Assembly (NCBI RefSeq): GCF_014204895.1
Contig: NZ_JACHMF010000001.1
Coordinates: 6,386,001 to 6,450,000, forward strand
Source of the DNA: Paractinoplanes abujensis
GTDB lineage: Bacteria; Actinomycetota; Actinomycetes; Mycobacteriales; Micromonosporaceae
Direction of reading: 5' to 3'
DNA length: 64,000 nt
The notes under the pieces were generated by a model, which was not told the origin of the DNA, did not search any database, and saw only the letters and a list, made by a program, of their open reading frames with translations. The number at the start of each line of letters is the position of its first letter. The stretch's first letter is position 1. Made by a program: the position numbers and the translations under genes. Below, in pieces: positions 51,680 through 59,855 of the stretch.

Positions 51680-51919
51680 CTATCCGGCGTTCCGCACCTC
51701 GCGGCTGAAGTCGTGACCGCACGGCAGCACCACGAACACCACCGAGAGAACAGTCATTGTGCCGTCCTCATGTTCGACGTAGTCCAGCGGTTCCGCATTG
51801 ACGTCGGTAACCACCTTGCCGCACGTGGGACAACGCCCGTCGGCGGTCACCACACCGAACTCGTGGGCCGGCATACGGTCGCCCGGCTCGTCGGCGCCCC
51901 CGCTGTTCGCCATGCTCAT
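51680..51919 (-). CDS. Small Cys-containing protein, possible zinc ribbon
   Basis: 79 residues from ATG 51919 (MSMANS). Cys pairs CPTCG near residue 32 and CGHDFS near residue 70 could bind a zinc ion with the nearby His. The rest is acidic. Composition and length suggest a soluble small protein. No family recognised. Confidence 0.68.
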   Translation of the reverse strand: MSMANSGGADEPGDRMPAHEFGVVTADGRCPTCGKVVTDVNAEPLDYVEHEDGTMTVLSVVFVVLPCGHDFSREVRNAG

Positions 51920-52050
51920 CTGCGGCCTCGCCACAAAACCCCCATATACGACTGATAGAACCCTGAAGGGGGCCCGCCCTACCGGGGGACCCCCACCCTC
52001 GGCCATTTTAGTGGGATTTGCCGATCTTCACCTGACCGCCGCCTCTTGCC

Positions 52051-52076
52051 TGTGGACAACTCCGAACTGTGGACAA
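52051..52076. promoter_or_regulatory. Two strong DnaA boxes
   Basis: TGTGGACAA at 52051-52059 and 52068-52076, in the same orientation and 17 bp apart. The complement TTGTCCACA is the preferred box of high-GC actinobacteria. They lie in an otherwise uncharacterised intergenic stretch. Confidence 0.6.
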
Positions 52077-52292
52077 CGCAAACGCCAAAATCGCAGCTCC
52101 GGGCGGTGGAGCCCACAACGTCCTTTCTGCCGGCGGCCGACGGGGGCGCGCTTTCGAGCCGACAGACGACCCAGGGCCGGCATGCTCACAGCGCGGGGTG
52201 CTCCAAGGCCGGAGTGCTCCAGGTCGCCCCCCCGCCAGGGGTGCTCCAGGTCGGCGGCACGGGCGCTTCCGGGCCGCCGACGCGGGCGTTCC

Positions 52293-52402
52293 GGCTCTCA
52301 GACAGCACAGCCGCGGCTTCGAGACAGCACGACCGGGGCTCCCAGCCAGCAGGGCCAAGGCTCCCAGCCAGCACGACCGCGGCTCACAGCCAACACGACC
52401 AG
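52293..52402. repeat. Five tandem 22-bp units
   Basis: Units start at 52293, 52315, 52337, 52359 and 52381. All begin GGCT and contain CAGC(A/C)AGCA or CAGCACGACC. No gene frame fits them, and the array ends 5 bp before the stop of the MFS gene, so it lies in its 3' untranslated region. Confidence 0.82.
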
Positions 52403-52407
52403 CGGGC

Positions 52408-53658
52408 TCAGCCCAGGCGCTCCTCTTCGAGGGACGCCTCGGGCAGTGGCTTGACCGCGCCCGCCAGAGTCAGTGACACGATCAGCAGGACGGCCACCGC
52501 CACCAGCGCGTTCTTCACCGTCATGTGGTCGCCCAGGAAGCCGATCAGCGGCGGCCCGCCCAGGAAGGCGCAGTAGCCGATCGAGGCGACCACACTGACC
52601 CGGGAGGCCGCGTGGGCCGGGTCGTCGGCGGCCGCACTCATGCCGACGGGAAAGCCCAGCGAGGCCCCCAACCCCCACAGCAGCGCGCCCAGGAAGGCGT
52701 ACGGAGCGCCCGGCCCGAGGATGTAGAGCGCCAGCCCACCGAGGCTCACCGCGGCCAGCACGCGCACGACCGGGACGCGGCCGTAGCGGTCGAGCAGTGC
52801 CGGGCCGAACCAGCGGCCGGCGGTCATGGCGCTCAGGAACAGCGCGAAGGCCAGCGTGCCGACGGCGGCCGACGTGCCGTAGCTGTCGATCATCGAGACG
52901 CTGATCCAGTCGATGCCGGCGCCCTCGGTGAAGGCGAACGCGAGCACGAACACCCCGACCAGGATGGTGCGCGGCTCGCGCCACGTGGAGACGGCGTTCC
53001 GGAAGCGATCACGTTTGGTGACCACGGGCGGGTTGGAGGCGATCATCGTGGGATCGGAGGGCGTCACGGTCGGGACCGGGCCGGCGTCGTCGGGGACGAA
53101 AGCCCGTACGGAGAAGACGACCACGACCGCGATCAGCACGGCGGTCACGGCCAGGTGCACGGTGACCGAGAGCCCGAGCGCGACGGCGGCCGCGCCGGCC
53201 AGGGCGCCCGCGACCGTGCCGACGCTGAATCCCGCGTGGAAGCGCGGCATGATCGCCTTGCCCAGCCTGCGTTCGACGATGGCGCCTTGCACGTTCATGG
53301 CCACGTCCCAGGCGCCGTTTGCGAACCCGAAGCCGAACAGCCCGATCACGACGGGCACGACCCCGAATTCGTAGCCGATCGCGATCGAGAACATGGCCAC
53401 GCCGAGCAGCACGCCCATCGTGGCGACGGTGCGGCTGGAGCCGAAGCGCGCGACGATCTGCCCGGCGATCAGCAGTGAGACGATCGAGCCGGCGGCCAGC
53501 GCGAGCAGCACCAGGCCGAGGCGGGACGGGGTCAGCCCGAGCTCGTCGCGCACCTGCGGGATGCGCGAGGCCCAGCTGGCCGCGGCCACCCCGGCCAGGA
53601 TGAACGCTGCATAGACGGCACGGGTGGCCGCCCGCACCTCCGGAACGACGACGGTCAT
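52408..53658 (-). CDS. MFS transporter (twelve-helix, sugar/drug type)
   Basis: 416 residues. ASRIPQVRDELGLTPSRLGLVLLALAAGSIVSLLIAG opens the fold, with AGQIVARFGSSRTVATMGVL in loop 2-3, and a DAWDVAMNVQGA-like region (NGAWDVAMNVQGAIVERR) in helix 4-5. This resembles the fucose/drug MFS subgroup. It is the last gene of an acetyltransferase-TetR-MFS operon with 4-bp overlaps. Substrate unknown; efflux under control of the coupled TetR is likely. Confidence 0.9.
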   Translation of the reverse strand: MTVVVPEVRAATRAVYAAFILAGVAAASWASRIPQVRDELGLTPSRLGLVLLALAAGSIVSLLIAGQIVARFGSSRTVATMGVLLGVAMFSIAIGYEFGVVPVVIGLFGFGFANGAWDVAMNVQGAIVERRLGKAIMPRFHAGFSVGTVAGALAGAAAVALGLSVTVHLAVTAVLIAVVVVFSVRAFVPDDAGPVPTVTPSDPTMIASNPPVVTKRDRFRNAVSTWREPRTILVGVFVLAFAFTEGAGIDWISVSMIDSYGTSAAVGTLAFALFLSAMTAGRWFGPALLDRYGRVPVVRVLAAVSLGGLALYILGPGAPYAFLGALLWGLGASLGFPVGMSAAADDPAHAASRVSVVASIGYCAFLGGPPLIGFLGDHMTVKNALVAVAVLLIVSLTLAGAVKPLPEASLEEERLG

Positions 53659-54224
53659 CCGGGGACTCCGAGGAAACGGCCCACGATCGTCCGGGTGTCG
53701 GCCCGGTCGAACGTGGCGGTGGACAGGATGAGGTGCATGACCAGGCCTTCGTTGAGCGCGTCGACGGCCCGGGCGGTGACCGGGTCGACGAATTTCTCCA
53801 GTACGGCCCGTGACCGGCGCATCCAGGCCTCGGTCACGCTGCGCAACGCGGGGTCGCGCAGCGCCGCGAGGTAGAGCTCGTACGCCACGGCCCAGTCCTT
53901 GTGGTTCCCGCCGGCGCCGTCGTGAATCAGGTCGGTCACCGCGTCGGCGAACCCGGCCAGGTCGGTCACGTCGGAGAAGTGGGCCTCGTAGCGCGGGGAC
54001 ATCTGCTCCGCGTGCCGCCGGAAGGCCTGTTCGAGCAGGTCCTCGACGCTGTCGAAGTGGTAGGTGATCGAGCCCAGCGGCACGTCGGCGGCGGCTGCGA
54101 TGCGCCGGCTGGTGGTGCCGGCCACGCCGTGGTCGGCGATCACTTCGATGGCCGCGTCGATGATCCGGCTCTTCCGGTCGGGGTCGTAGCGGCGCGGCGA
54201 CCGGGCGGCGGGGACGGCGGTCAC
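53655..54224 (-). CDS. TetR-family regulator
   Basis: 189 residues from GTG 54224 (GTGA overlap with the acetyltransferase stop). HTH at about residues 15-60: IIDAAIEVIADHGVAGTTSRRIAAAADVPLGSITYHFDS. The ligand domain is short and helical. Coupled to the acetyltransferase upstream and to the MFS gene downstream. Confidence 0.93.
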   Translation of the reverse strand: MTAVPAARSPRRYDPDRKSRIIDAAIEVIADHGVAGTTSRRIAAAADVPLGSITYHFDSVEDLLEQAFRRHAEQMSPRYEAHFSDVTDLAGFADAVTDLIHDGAGGNHKDWAVAYELYLAALRDPALRSVTEAWMRRSRAVLEKFVDPVTARAVDALNEGLVMHLILSTATFDRADTRTIVGRFLGVPG

Positions 54225-54781
54225 GGCTCGACCTGCCGGATGATCCGGGCCGGGTTGCCCACGGCGACCACGTTCGGTGGCAGGTCCTTGGTGACCACGG
54301 CCCCCGCTCCGACGACCGTGTTGTCGCCGATCGTCACGCCGGGCAGCACGATCACGCCGCCGCCGAGCCAGACGTTGTCCCCGATCACGATCGGCGAGGC
54401 CGCCTCCCATTTGTCGCGGCGGGGGCCCGCGGCGACCGGGTGCCACGGGGTGAGCAGCTGCACGTTGGGGCCGATCTGCACGTCGTCGCCGATGGTGACG
54501 GTGGCCACGTCCAGGCTGACGAGCCCGAAGTTCACGAACGTCCGGGCGCCGATGAAGGTCTGATAGCCGTAGTCGCACCGGAACGGCGGCCGGATCTCGG
54601 TGTCCTGGCCCAGACCACCGAGCAGCTCGGTCAGCAGTTCGCGGCGCAGTGCGTGGTCGGCGGGGTCGGCGTGGTCGATCCGGTGGCAGAGCGCCGCCGC
54701 GCGTTCCATGTCGCGGAACAGGGCGGGGTCGTCGGCCCGGTACAGCTCACCCGCGAGCATCCGCTCGCGCATCGTGGTCAT
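54221..54781 (-). CDS. Maltose O-acetyltransferase-like (left-handed beta-helix)
   Basis: 186 residues from ATG 54781 (MTTMRERMLAGELY). The N-terminal helix region RMLAGELYRADDP is the Mac motif, and the hexapeptide coils (VNFGLVSLDVATVTIGDDVQIGPN, then IVIGDNVWLGGGVIVLPGVTIGDN in pieces) form the beta-helix. The catalytic His is in LLTPWHPV. Acetylates sugars such as maltose or galactosides; which one is unknown. First gene of the operon. Confidence 0.92.
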   Translation of the reverse strand: MTTMRERMLAGELYRADDPALFRDMERAAALCHRIDHADPADHALRRELLTELLGGLGQDTEIRPPFRCDYGYQTFIGARTFVNFGLVSLDVATVTIGDDVQIGPNVQLLTPWHPVAAGPRRDKWEAASPIVIGDNVWLGGGVIVLPGVTIGDNTVVGAGAVVTKDLPPNVVAVGNPARIIRQVEP

Positions 54782-54782
54782 G

Positions 54783-54795
54783 CGTACGAGCGTAC
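54783..54795. promoter_or_regulatory. Possible TetR operator
   Basis: GTAC-GAGC-GTAC, inside CGTACGAGCGTAC, immediately upstream of the acetyltransferase start and between it and the divergent FAD reductase. The half-sites repeat directly and GTAC is self-complementary. Weak evidence only. Confidence 0.3.
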
Positions 54796-54824
54796 ATAAC
54801 ATCCTGGCTAGAATCCCCCGCGTG

Positions 54825-55943
54825 ATGGCTGAGCCGGCGTGGGATGTTGCGGTGGTCGGCGGCGGACCGGCCGGGTTGTCGGCGGCGCGGGCGGCGGCCG
54901 CGGCCGGGGCGCGCACAATCGTCCTCGAGCGCGCCGAGCATCCGCGCTACAAGACCTGCGGCGGCGGCCTGATCGGCACCTCCCTGGCGTACGCGTCGCC
55001 GCACATCTCCGTGCCGGCCCGCGATCGGATCACCTCGCTCACCTTCACCCGCGACGGGAAGCGCTCGTTCACCCGCCACGCGTCCGGCCGGCCCTTCCTG
55101 TCGCTGGTCCGGCGCGACGACTTCGATCATGCGTGGTTCGTGGCGGCCACCGGGGCGGGCGCGACGGTCCGGCAGAACACGCAGGTCCGCTCGATCGACC
55201 AGAACGACGCGTACGCGACCGTCACGCTGGCCGGCGGCGAGCAGATCACGGCGGGCGTGGTGATCGGCGCGGACGGCTCGGCCGGGATCACCTCGCGCTA
55301 CGTGGGCGTCACCTTCGAGCAGCAGGATCTGGGCCTCGAGGTGGAGCTGGCCGCGACCGAGGCCGACCGTGCGGCGTGGCGCGGGCGGGTCCTGCTCGAC
55401 TGGGGTCCGTTCCCCGGTTCGTACGGGTGGGTCTTCCCCAAGGACGACGAGCTCACGGTCGGCGTGATCATGGCCAAGGGCAACGGCGCCGCCACGAAGC
55501 AATATCTCACCGACTTCGTGCGGCGGCTCGGCCTGAGTGATCGTCCGGTCGTGCGCGATTCAGGGCATCTGACGCGGTGCCGGCGACCCGACGCGCCCCT
55601 GCGCCGGGGCCGGGTGGTGGTCACCGGCGACGCCGCGGGCCTGCTCGAGCCGTGGACCCGTGAGGGCATCAGTTACGCGTTGCGCTCCGGCGACTGGGCG
55701 GGCTCGCAGTTCAACGACCTTCCCGCGTACGAACGTCGGGTGCGCGCCGAGCTGGCGCCCGAGATGTCCGCGGGCCGGCGGCTGCTGGGCGGCTTCTCCC
55801 GCCTGCCCGGCGTCGTGCATCTGGCCATGGCGACGCCGCTGGGCTGGCGCGCGTTCGAGACGTTCTGCCGCGGGGACCTCTCGATGGCCCGCGTGATCAG
55901 ACGTCCCGGCGTACGGGCTTTGCTCGCTCTGTTCCGGGCTTGA
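54825..55943 (+). CDS. FAD-dependent oxidoreductase, geranylgeranyl-reductase family
   Basis: 372 residues from ATG 54825; GTG 54822 is alternative. FAD-binding AVVGGGPAGLSAARAAAAAG, then CGGGLIG and RRDDFDHAWF as in GGR proteins, and VVVTGDAAGLLEPWTREGISYAL (GD motif) further on. Family members reduce isoprenoid double bonds in lipids or menaquinone side chains. Saturation of menaquinone isoprenes is plausible in an actinobacterium but not shown. Confidence 0.9.
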   Translation: MAEPAWDVAVVGGGPAGLSAARAAAAAGARTIVLERAEHPRYKTCGGGLIGTSLAYASPHISVPARDRITSLTFTRDGKRSFTRHASGRPFLSLVRRDDFDHAWFVAATGAGATVRQNTQVRSIDQNDAYATVTLAGGEQITAGVVIGADGSAGITSRYVGVTFEQQDLGLEVELAATEADRAAWRGRVLLDWGPFPGSYGWVFPKDDELTVGVIMAKGNGAATKQYLTDFVRRLGLSDRPVVRDSGHLTRCRRPDAPLRRGRVVVTGDAAGLLEPWTREGISYALRSGDWAGSQFNDLPAYERRVRAELAPEMSAGRRLLGGFSRLPGVVHLAMATPLGWRAFETFCRGDLSMARVIRRPGVRALLALFRA

Positions 55944-56445
55944 GCGGCCAGGGCGCCCATTGCACGGCCGCGGCGAACCCGCTGCGGCGCGCCTCACGGG
56001 CATCCCACCTGGTCAGCGGCCCCTCGCGACGGGCGTTGATGCCCACGCCGATCAAGCGGCTCTCGAACCAGGAACCGCCGACGCCGCGCCGCACGCGCTC
56101 CCACAGGCTCCCCTCGATCAGGGCCGACGCCTGCGTGCGGAGGGTGTCGACCAGCCGGGCCGGGTCTTCGTCGCAGACCTCGCAGGCACACATCGGCAGG
56201 GTCTCGGCCCACCAGCGGCCGAGACGCAGGGCGAGGCCGGGCGTCTCGGTGAAGGCGATGGCGAGGGGCGCGGCCGCGGGTGTGCGTGGCATGAGCCTTT
56301 CCATGCGCACCAGGGCATCGGCCGGCCCGAGCAGCTCCTTGCTCTCGCGGCGGTCGACCACGTAACGCTCCGCCAGCTCGTCCAGCAGCGCCTCGGCCGC
56401 GTCATGCAGAACGGCGAAGCGAGCGGCGTGCGGGTCAGCCCTCAC
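55897..56445 (-). CDS. Hypothetical protein, DUF6226-like
   Basis: 182 residues from GTG 56445. Acidic helical N-terminal half (FAVLHDAAEALLDELAERYVVDR), then a Cys pair CACEVCDED and Arg/Trp-rich ending (LTRWDAREARRSGFAAAVQWAPWPL). This matches my memory of DUF6226 proteins, but not firmly. Its 3' end overlaps the FAD reductase gene by 47 bp in convergent orientation. Confidence 0.68.
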   Translation of the reverse strand: MRADPHAARFAVLHDAAEALLDELAERYVVDRRESKELLGPADALVRMERLMPRTPAAAPLAIAFTETPGLALRLGRWWAETLPMCACEVCDEDPARLVDTLRTQASALIEGSLWERVRRGVGGSWFESRLIGVGINARREGPLTRWDAREARRSGFAAAVQWAPWPLKPGTERAKPVRRDV

Positions 56446-56501
56446 CAGCGCAGTATGCCGCCCTCGGCCGGCAGCCCACCAGCGCTTCCGCCGGCTTCCC
56501 C

Positions 56502-56705
56502 TCATCTGAAGGAGAAGTCACCCGCCTTGACACCGGCCACGAACGCCAGCCACTCGTCCTCGGTGAAGCTGAGCGCCGGGCCTTCCGGATCCTTCGAGTC
56601 GCGGATCAGGACGTTGCCGTTCTGCGCGGGGGCGACCTCGACGCAGGTTCCTCCGGAGCAACGGGTCGAGCGATACCACTTCGGCCTGTCGTTTCTCTGT
56701 TCCAT
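56502..56705 (-). CDS. DUF397 protein
   Basis: 67 residues from ATG 56705. WYRSTRCSGGTCVEVAP, then NVLIRDSKDPEGPALSFTEDEWLAFVAGVKAGDFSF, the standard DUF397 layout. In actinomycetes these short proteins accompany XRE-DUF5753 regulators and probably bind or modulate them. First of two near one regulator. Confidence 0.95.
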   Translation of the reverse strand: MEQRNDRPKWYRSTRCSGGTCVEVAPAQNGNVLIRDSKDPEGPALSFTEDEWLAFVAGVKAGDFSFR

Positions 56706-56946
56706 GTGCACCTCCGTGCCGGTTCCCAGATCCCACGGTAGGCGACCGGTTACAGGCACGGCAGGAATGAATACTGTGGCCTCGCGTGCTATGCGCTCTA
56801 TCTACCAAAAGTGCGCTAGTTTTCACCCGTATTGAGGGCTTTCGCCCGTTTTGCAGAGCACGCACGGGCGCCAGCCACGCATGCGCGGCTACCGTTTTGT
56901 CGCCGTCCCGCGCGAATGAATCGCGCGAGACGGCGGTTCATGTGCG

Positions 56947-57141
56947 TCAGAAGGTGAAGTCGTCAGCCTTCACGCCGGCGACGAACGCCTGCCATTCCGC
57001 CTCGGTGAACGAATGCGGCGCCAGGTCGGGGTTCTTGCTGTCCCGGATGAGATAGCCCCCCTCGACCTTGGCCACTTCCACGCAATTCCCACCGGTGCAA
57101 CGGCTGCTCCGACGCCACTGAGGCGACACGACCTCACCCAT
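56947..57141 (-). CDS. DUF397 protein
   Basis: 64 residues. QWRRSSRCTGGNCVEVAKVEGG, then YLIRDSKNPDLAPHSFTEAEWQAFVAGVKADDFTF. It lies 54 bp downstream of the XRE-DUF5753 regulator and is probably co-transcribed. Close relative of the other DUF397 here, pointing to tandem duplication. Confidence 0.95.
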   Translation of the reverse strand: MGEVVSPQWRRSSRCTGGNCVEVAKVEGGYLIRDSKNPDLAPHSFTEAEWQAFVAGVKADDFTF

Positions 57142-57195
57142 GTGTTTCTCCTGTTTCTAGTACGGCTTAGTCATTGATTTTCATGTTGCTCGACC

Positions 57196-58137
57196 TCACA
57201 AGTTCGGAGATTCCGCGCCAAGAAATATTGCTCGCCGCTCCTCAATGAAGGCGATTGTGTCGCCCTCATTGCGGGCGACTTCCCACAGTTGGTCAAAGCG
57301 GTTGCGATGCCGCGCGGTCTCGTCCCGGTTCTCGACCATCTCGTCGTGCGGGCCGTTCTCGCGATACATGACTTCGCTGCCGGCCCGGTCCGTACCCACC
57401 TTGAGCAGGTCGAAGGTGCCGTTGTTGGCGATGGCGGTGCCGAGGTCGAAGGGCAGCATGCGCAGCCTGAACATGCCGCGCGCGCTCAGCTCGACGATCT
57501 GCTGGAGCTGAGCGGCGAAAACGGCAGGCCCACCGGCCGGGCGCAACAACACCGACTCGTCGAACAGAATCAGGTATTTCAACGAGTCGAGCCGGCTCAG
57601 CATCCCCTCACGACGCAAGCGCCGGGCCTCCACCAGTGCCGCGACCTTTTCCTGAGAGAAGCCGCCGCGTCGGGGCGATTCGCTTTCGCTTCTCTCGTCC
57701 TGCCACATCCGGGTGAGCGCCGTCGCATATTCGGGGGTCTGCAACGGCCCGGGCACATAAAGAATGTTGTACGACCGGATCTCGGACGCCTCGGCCTCAT
57801 ACTCCACGAAGCGGCGCAGATCGTCAGTCATCTGCTCACGGAAGCGCGGTTCCTGCCACCACGCCTTGACCGGTTGCTGCCGCCGGCGGGCCACCCGGGC
57901 ATCGGCCAGCAGCGCGTCGATGTGGTCCTTGTCGGTGACGCCGAGCAGGGTCAGCAGACCCTTGAGATCGTTGATCGAGATGGTGTTGTCACCGTTCTCG
58001 ATCCTTATCACCTTGCTGTTCGACCACTCCATCGCCTCGGCGACGTCAGCCTGCGTCAGACCGGACGCCTCACGCGCCTCGCGAACTGCGAGGCGTACTC
58101 GTAGGCGCGCGATCGTAGGCGAATCGCCCTCGGCCAT
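57196..58137 (-). CDS. XRE/DUF5753 (Scr1-/WhiJ-like) regulator
   Basis: 313 residues. The HTH is in LAVREAREASGLTQADVAEAMEWSNSKVIRIENGDNTISINDLKGLL. The C-terminal DUF5753 domain contains EASEIRSYNILYVPGPLQTPEYA. This architecture is the WhiJ-like group of developmental regulators of actinomycetes. It precedes a DUF397 gene, the usual arrangement. Target sites are unknown; two similar intergenic elements about 700-1000 bp away are candidates. Confidence 0.95.
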   Translation of the reverse strand: MAEGDSPTIARLRVRLAVREAREASGLTQADVAEAMEWSNSKVIRIENGDNTISINDLKGLLTLLGVTDKDHIDALLADARVARRRQQPVKAWWQEPRFREQMTDDLRRFVEYEAEASEIRSYNILYVPGPLQTPEYATALTRMWQDERSESESPRRGGFSQEKVAALVEARRLRREGMLSRLDSLKYLILFDESVLLRPAGGPAVFAAQLQQIVELSARGMFRLRMLPFDLGTAIANNGTFDLLKVGTDRAGSEVMYRENGPHDEMVENRDETARHRNRFDQLWEVARNEGDTIAFIEERRAIFLGAESPNL

Positions 58138-58283
58138 CGGTCCTTCATCGTTGAAGTGGCTGGAACACGGAGCGCATCAAACTGCTACCTCGCGGAATGC
58201 CAGATGGCAGACCGCGAGGTCGCGCATATCCTAACGTCCGTACTACCAGATGACCGACGTGGGGGTCAGGTGATTGTTGAAGA

Positions 58284-58736
58284 TCAAGCGACCGCCAGGT
58301 CAAGTCCCCTCTCCGGGGGCCGGGCGTTCTCGATGGCGCGCCGCAAGGCCCGTTTGACCTGGTTGAACTCACGTTCGTCGAAGCTGGAGTACAGCACTAC
58401 GTCGGACCCTCGATAGATTGCGTGCAACTCCCACGCCCGGCCACCGCGCCGCACCATCGAGGGGACGACGCAGATCAGCGGGACGAGCACGGCCAGCAGA
58501 GCGATCGCGTACGCGGTAGGTGGAGCCAGCAGGGTCCAGCCGGCGCCGACAACGGCAACCGTGCCCGCGGCGACCGCGAGCACCGCGACCGGAGAGAACT
58601 GCGTCGAACGGGATCGCATCACGCCGACATTGCGGAGATCGCCGACGGCGTAACTCTTCAACGGCGTGCCCCGCAGAATGAACAATTCGTCGGTGACCAC
58701 GGCTCCGGGGCCACGGTAATAGAGGCGTCTGCTCAT
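58284..58736 (-). CDS. DUF6232 membrane protein
   Basis: 150 residues. Opens YYRGPGAVVTDELFILRGTPLKSYAVGDLRNV, then two membrane helices (VAVLAVAAGTVAVVGAGWTLLA and YAIALLAVLVPLICVVPSMV), then WELHAIYRGSDVVLYSSFDEREFNQVKRALRRAIE. This is the DUF6232 pattern. Often found near XRE/DUF397 genes. Function unknown. Confidence 0.88.
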   Translation of the reverse strand: MSRRLYYRGPGAVVTDELFILRGTPLKSYAVGDLRNVGVMRSRSTQFSPVAVLAVAAGTVAVVGAGWTLLAPPTAYAIALLAVLVPLICVVPSMVRRGGRAWELHAIYRGSDVVLYSSFDEREFNQVKRALRRAIENARPPERGLDLAVA

Positions 58737-58750
58737 CGAGCGCTCCTCCC

Positions 58751-58825
58751 CTTGCTGCTCTACCGGAAGTACAGCACGGCCCGGAACAAGTCGCTACCCG
58801 TCACTCTGCTATGTAGCAGATTGCG
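58751..58825. repeat. 75-bp intergenic element, copy A
   Basis: Reads, on the plus strand, CTTGCTGCTCTAC, a variable middle, CGCTACC, then the palindrome CTGCTATGTAGCAG and ATTGCG. A second copy is at 59143-59217 with identical overall spacing and about 52 of 75 positions equal by eye count. It lies 14 bp upstream of the DUF6232 start on the opposite strand. Confidence 0.75.
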
Positions 58826-58851
58826 CACAAGTCCGGGTTTACCAAGGTCAC

Positions 58852-59009
58852 ATGCGCACCCCACGATCGGCGGCCGACGACGAGGCGCAGGGTTGGGAAC
58901 CGACACGGCCGACGATCCGGATCACGTACGTGTGAAGCGTTTCCTGATGGCGCATTCGTTGCCCCCCGATTCTTGCGGGGACGCGGTGCCGAGTTCAGGA
59001 TGGCGCTAG
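58852..59009 (+). CDS. Two tiny overlapping reading frames after element A (doubtful)
   Basis: ATG 58852 to TGA 58935 encodes 27 residues; GTG 58932 overlaps that stop as GTGA and runs to TAG 59009, 25 residues. AAGG lies five bases before the ATG. The overlap is the kind seen between coupled genes, but tiny frames arise easily by chance and no family resemblance is known. Reported because it follows element A directly. Confidence 0.2.
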
Positions 59010-59142
59010 AGGGCGACGTCGAACCGTCTCAGTCGTTGAAGACTACGAACCTTCAAGACCACAGTGAACGCCCGCAGAGGCAAGAACGGCACCCGGTTGC
59101 CGCCGGGTGCCGCTGCCTACCGTGCTCCCCTCGAACTCCGCC

Positions 59143-59217
59143 CTTGTTGCTCTACTTGTAGTGAAGCATGCCTGCAGGCTGTCCGCTACGCATCAATCTG
59201 CCATGTTGCAGATTGCG
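59143..59217. repeat. 75-bp intergenic element, copy B
   Basis: Same orientation and spacing as copy A: CTTGTTGCTCTAC, variable middle, CGCTACG, AATCTGCCATGTTGC, AGATTGCG. The palindrome is preserved as AATCTGC / GCAGATT although its centre changed. A short frame, ATG 59235 to TAG 59291 (18 residues), follows. The next real gene begins at 59355. Apart from these elements and the tiny frames, 58737-59354 holds nothing recognisable. Confidence 0.75.
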
Positions 59218-59354
59218 TCTAAGCTGAGTGACCTATGAGTAGCGTGCGCCACTTGACCACCTTGTGGCGTTTCATTGACGAACCGACCGGGTAGCTCAGC
59301 GACGGATGCCAACCTCGAATCTGTGAAGCCGCAGGTAGAAGGGCGATAACCCGC

Positions 59355-59813
59355 ATGGAGAGCCGACTCAAGATCGCGGGTCAGGCGGTGCAGCCAATCC
59401 TGGTGATGTTCCCCCTGGGCCTGTTCGTGATGGCCGTCATTTTCGACGTGGCCAATCTTCTGGGAGCACCGGCAATCGTCGGTTCGCTGGCGTATTGGAA
59501 CATCGTGGCCGGCCTGGTGGGCGGGGTGGCCGCGACCATCGCCGGCGCGATCGACGTGGCGTTCGTCCGCCGCCCCGACGCCAAGCGCATCGGCGTGCTG
59601 CGCGTCCTGCTCAACATGGGTGTGCTCTTCCTCTTCGCCGTGATCCTGATGGTCCGGGTCGGCGACCCCGACCGGCAGGCCGGCGTCGGTCTGTTCCTGC
59701 TCGAACTGCTGGCCCTGGCGATCAGCGGTTTCGGCGCGTGGTTCAGCGGCGAACTGGCCAACGGCCGCACTCCGGCGTTTGCCCGCGCCGCAGTCGGGAA
59801 TCGCGGCTACTAG
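59355..59813 (+). CDS. DUF2231 membrane protein
   Basis: 152 residues, four membrane helices. IAGQAVQPILVMFPLGLFVMAVIFDVANLL is the DUF2231 opening, where the usual HP-LVHFPIAL pattern is modified; GLVGGVAATIAGAIDVAFV is the second conserved helix. Family proteins are often linked to redox or membrane stress. It is followed 42 bp later by the PfpI gene. Confidence 0.88.
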   Translation: MESRLKIAGQAVQPILVMFPLGLFVMAVIFDVANLLGAPAIVGSLAYWNIVAGLVGGVAATIAGAIDVAFVRRPDAKRIGVLRVLLNMGVLFLFAVILMVRVGDPDRQAGVGLFLLELLALAISGFGAWFSGELANGRTPAFARAAVGNRGY

Positions 59814-59855
59814 GGCGTTCCGGCGCCCTCCTCCACCGCAGAGAAGGGGCCCCTC

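Larger units (their letters stand above)
51920..52407. other. Long intergenic stretch with DnaA boxes and repeats
   Basis: Apart from the two DnaA boxes and the 22-bp array listed separately, this holds another loose repeat: GTGCTCCA with variable flanks at about 52198-52254. Open frames cross it on both strands but lack starts, motifs and natural composition. It separates the small Cys protein from the MFS gene of the acetyltransferase operon, both on the minus strand. Confidence 0.6.

Noticed and set aside
52293..52402. CRISPR array
   Set aside because: 22-bp units follow each other without spacers, and no cas genes are near.
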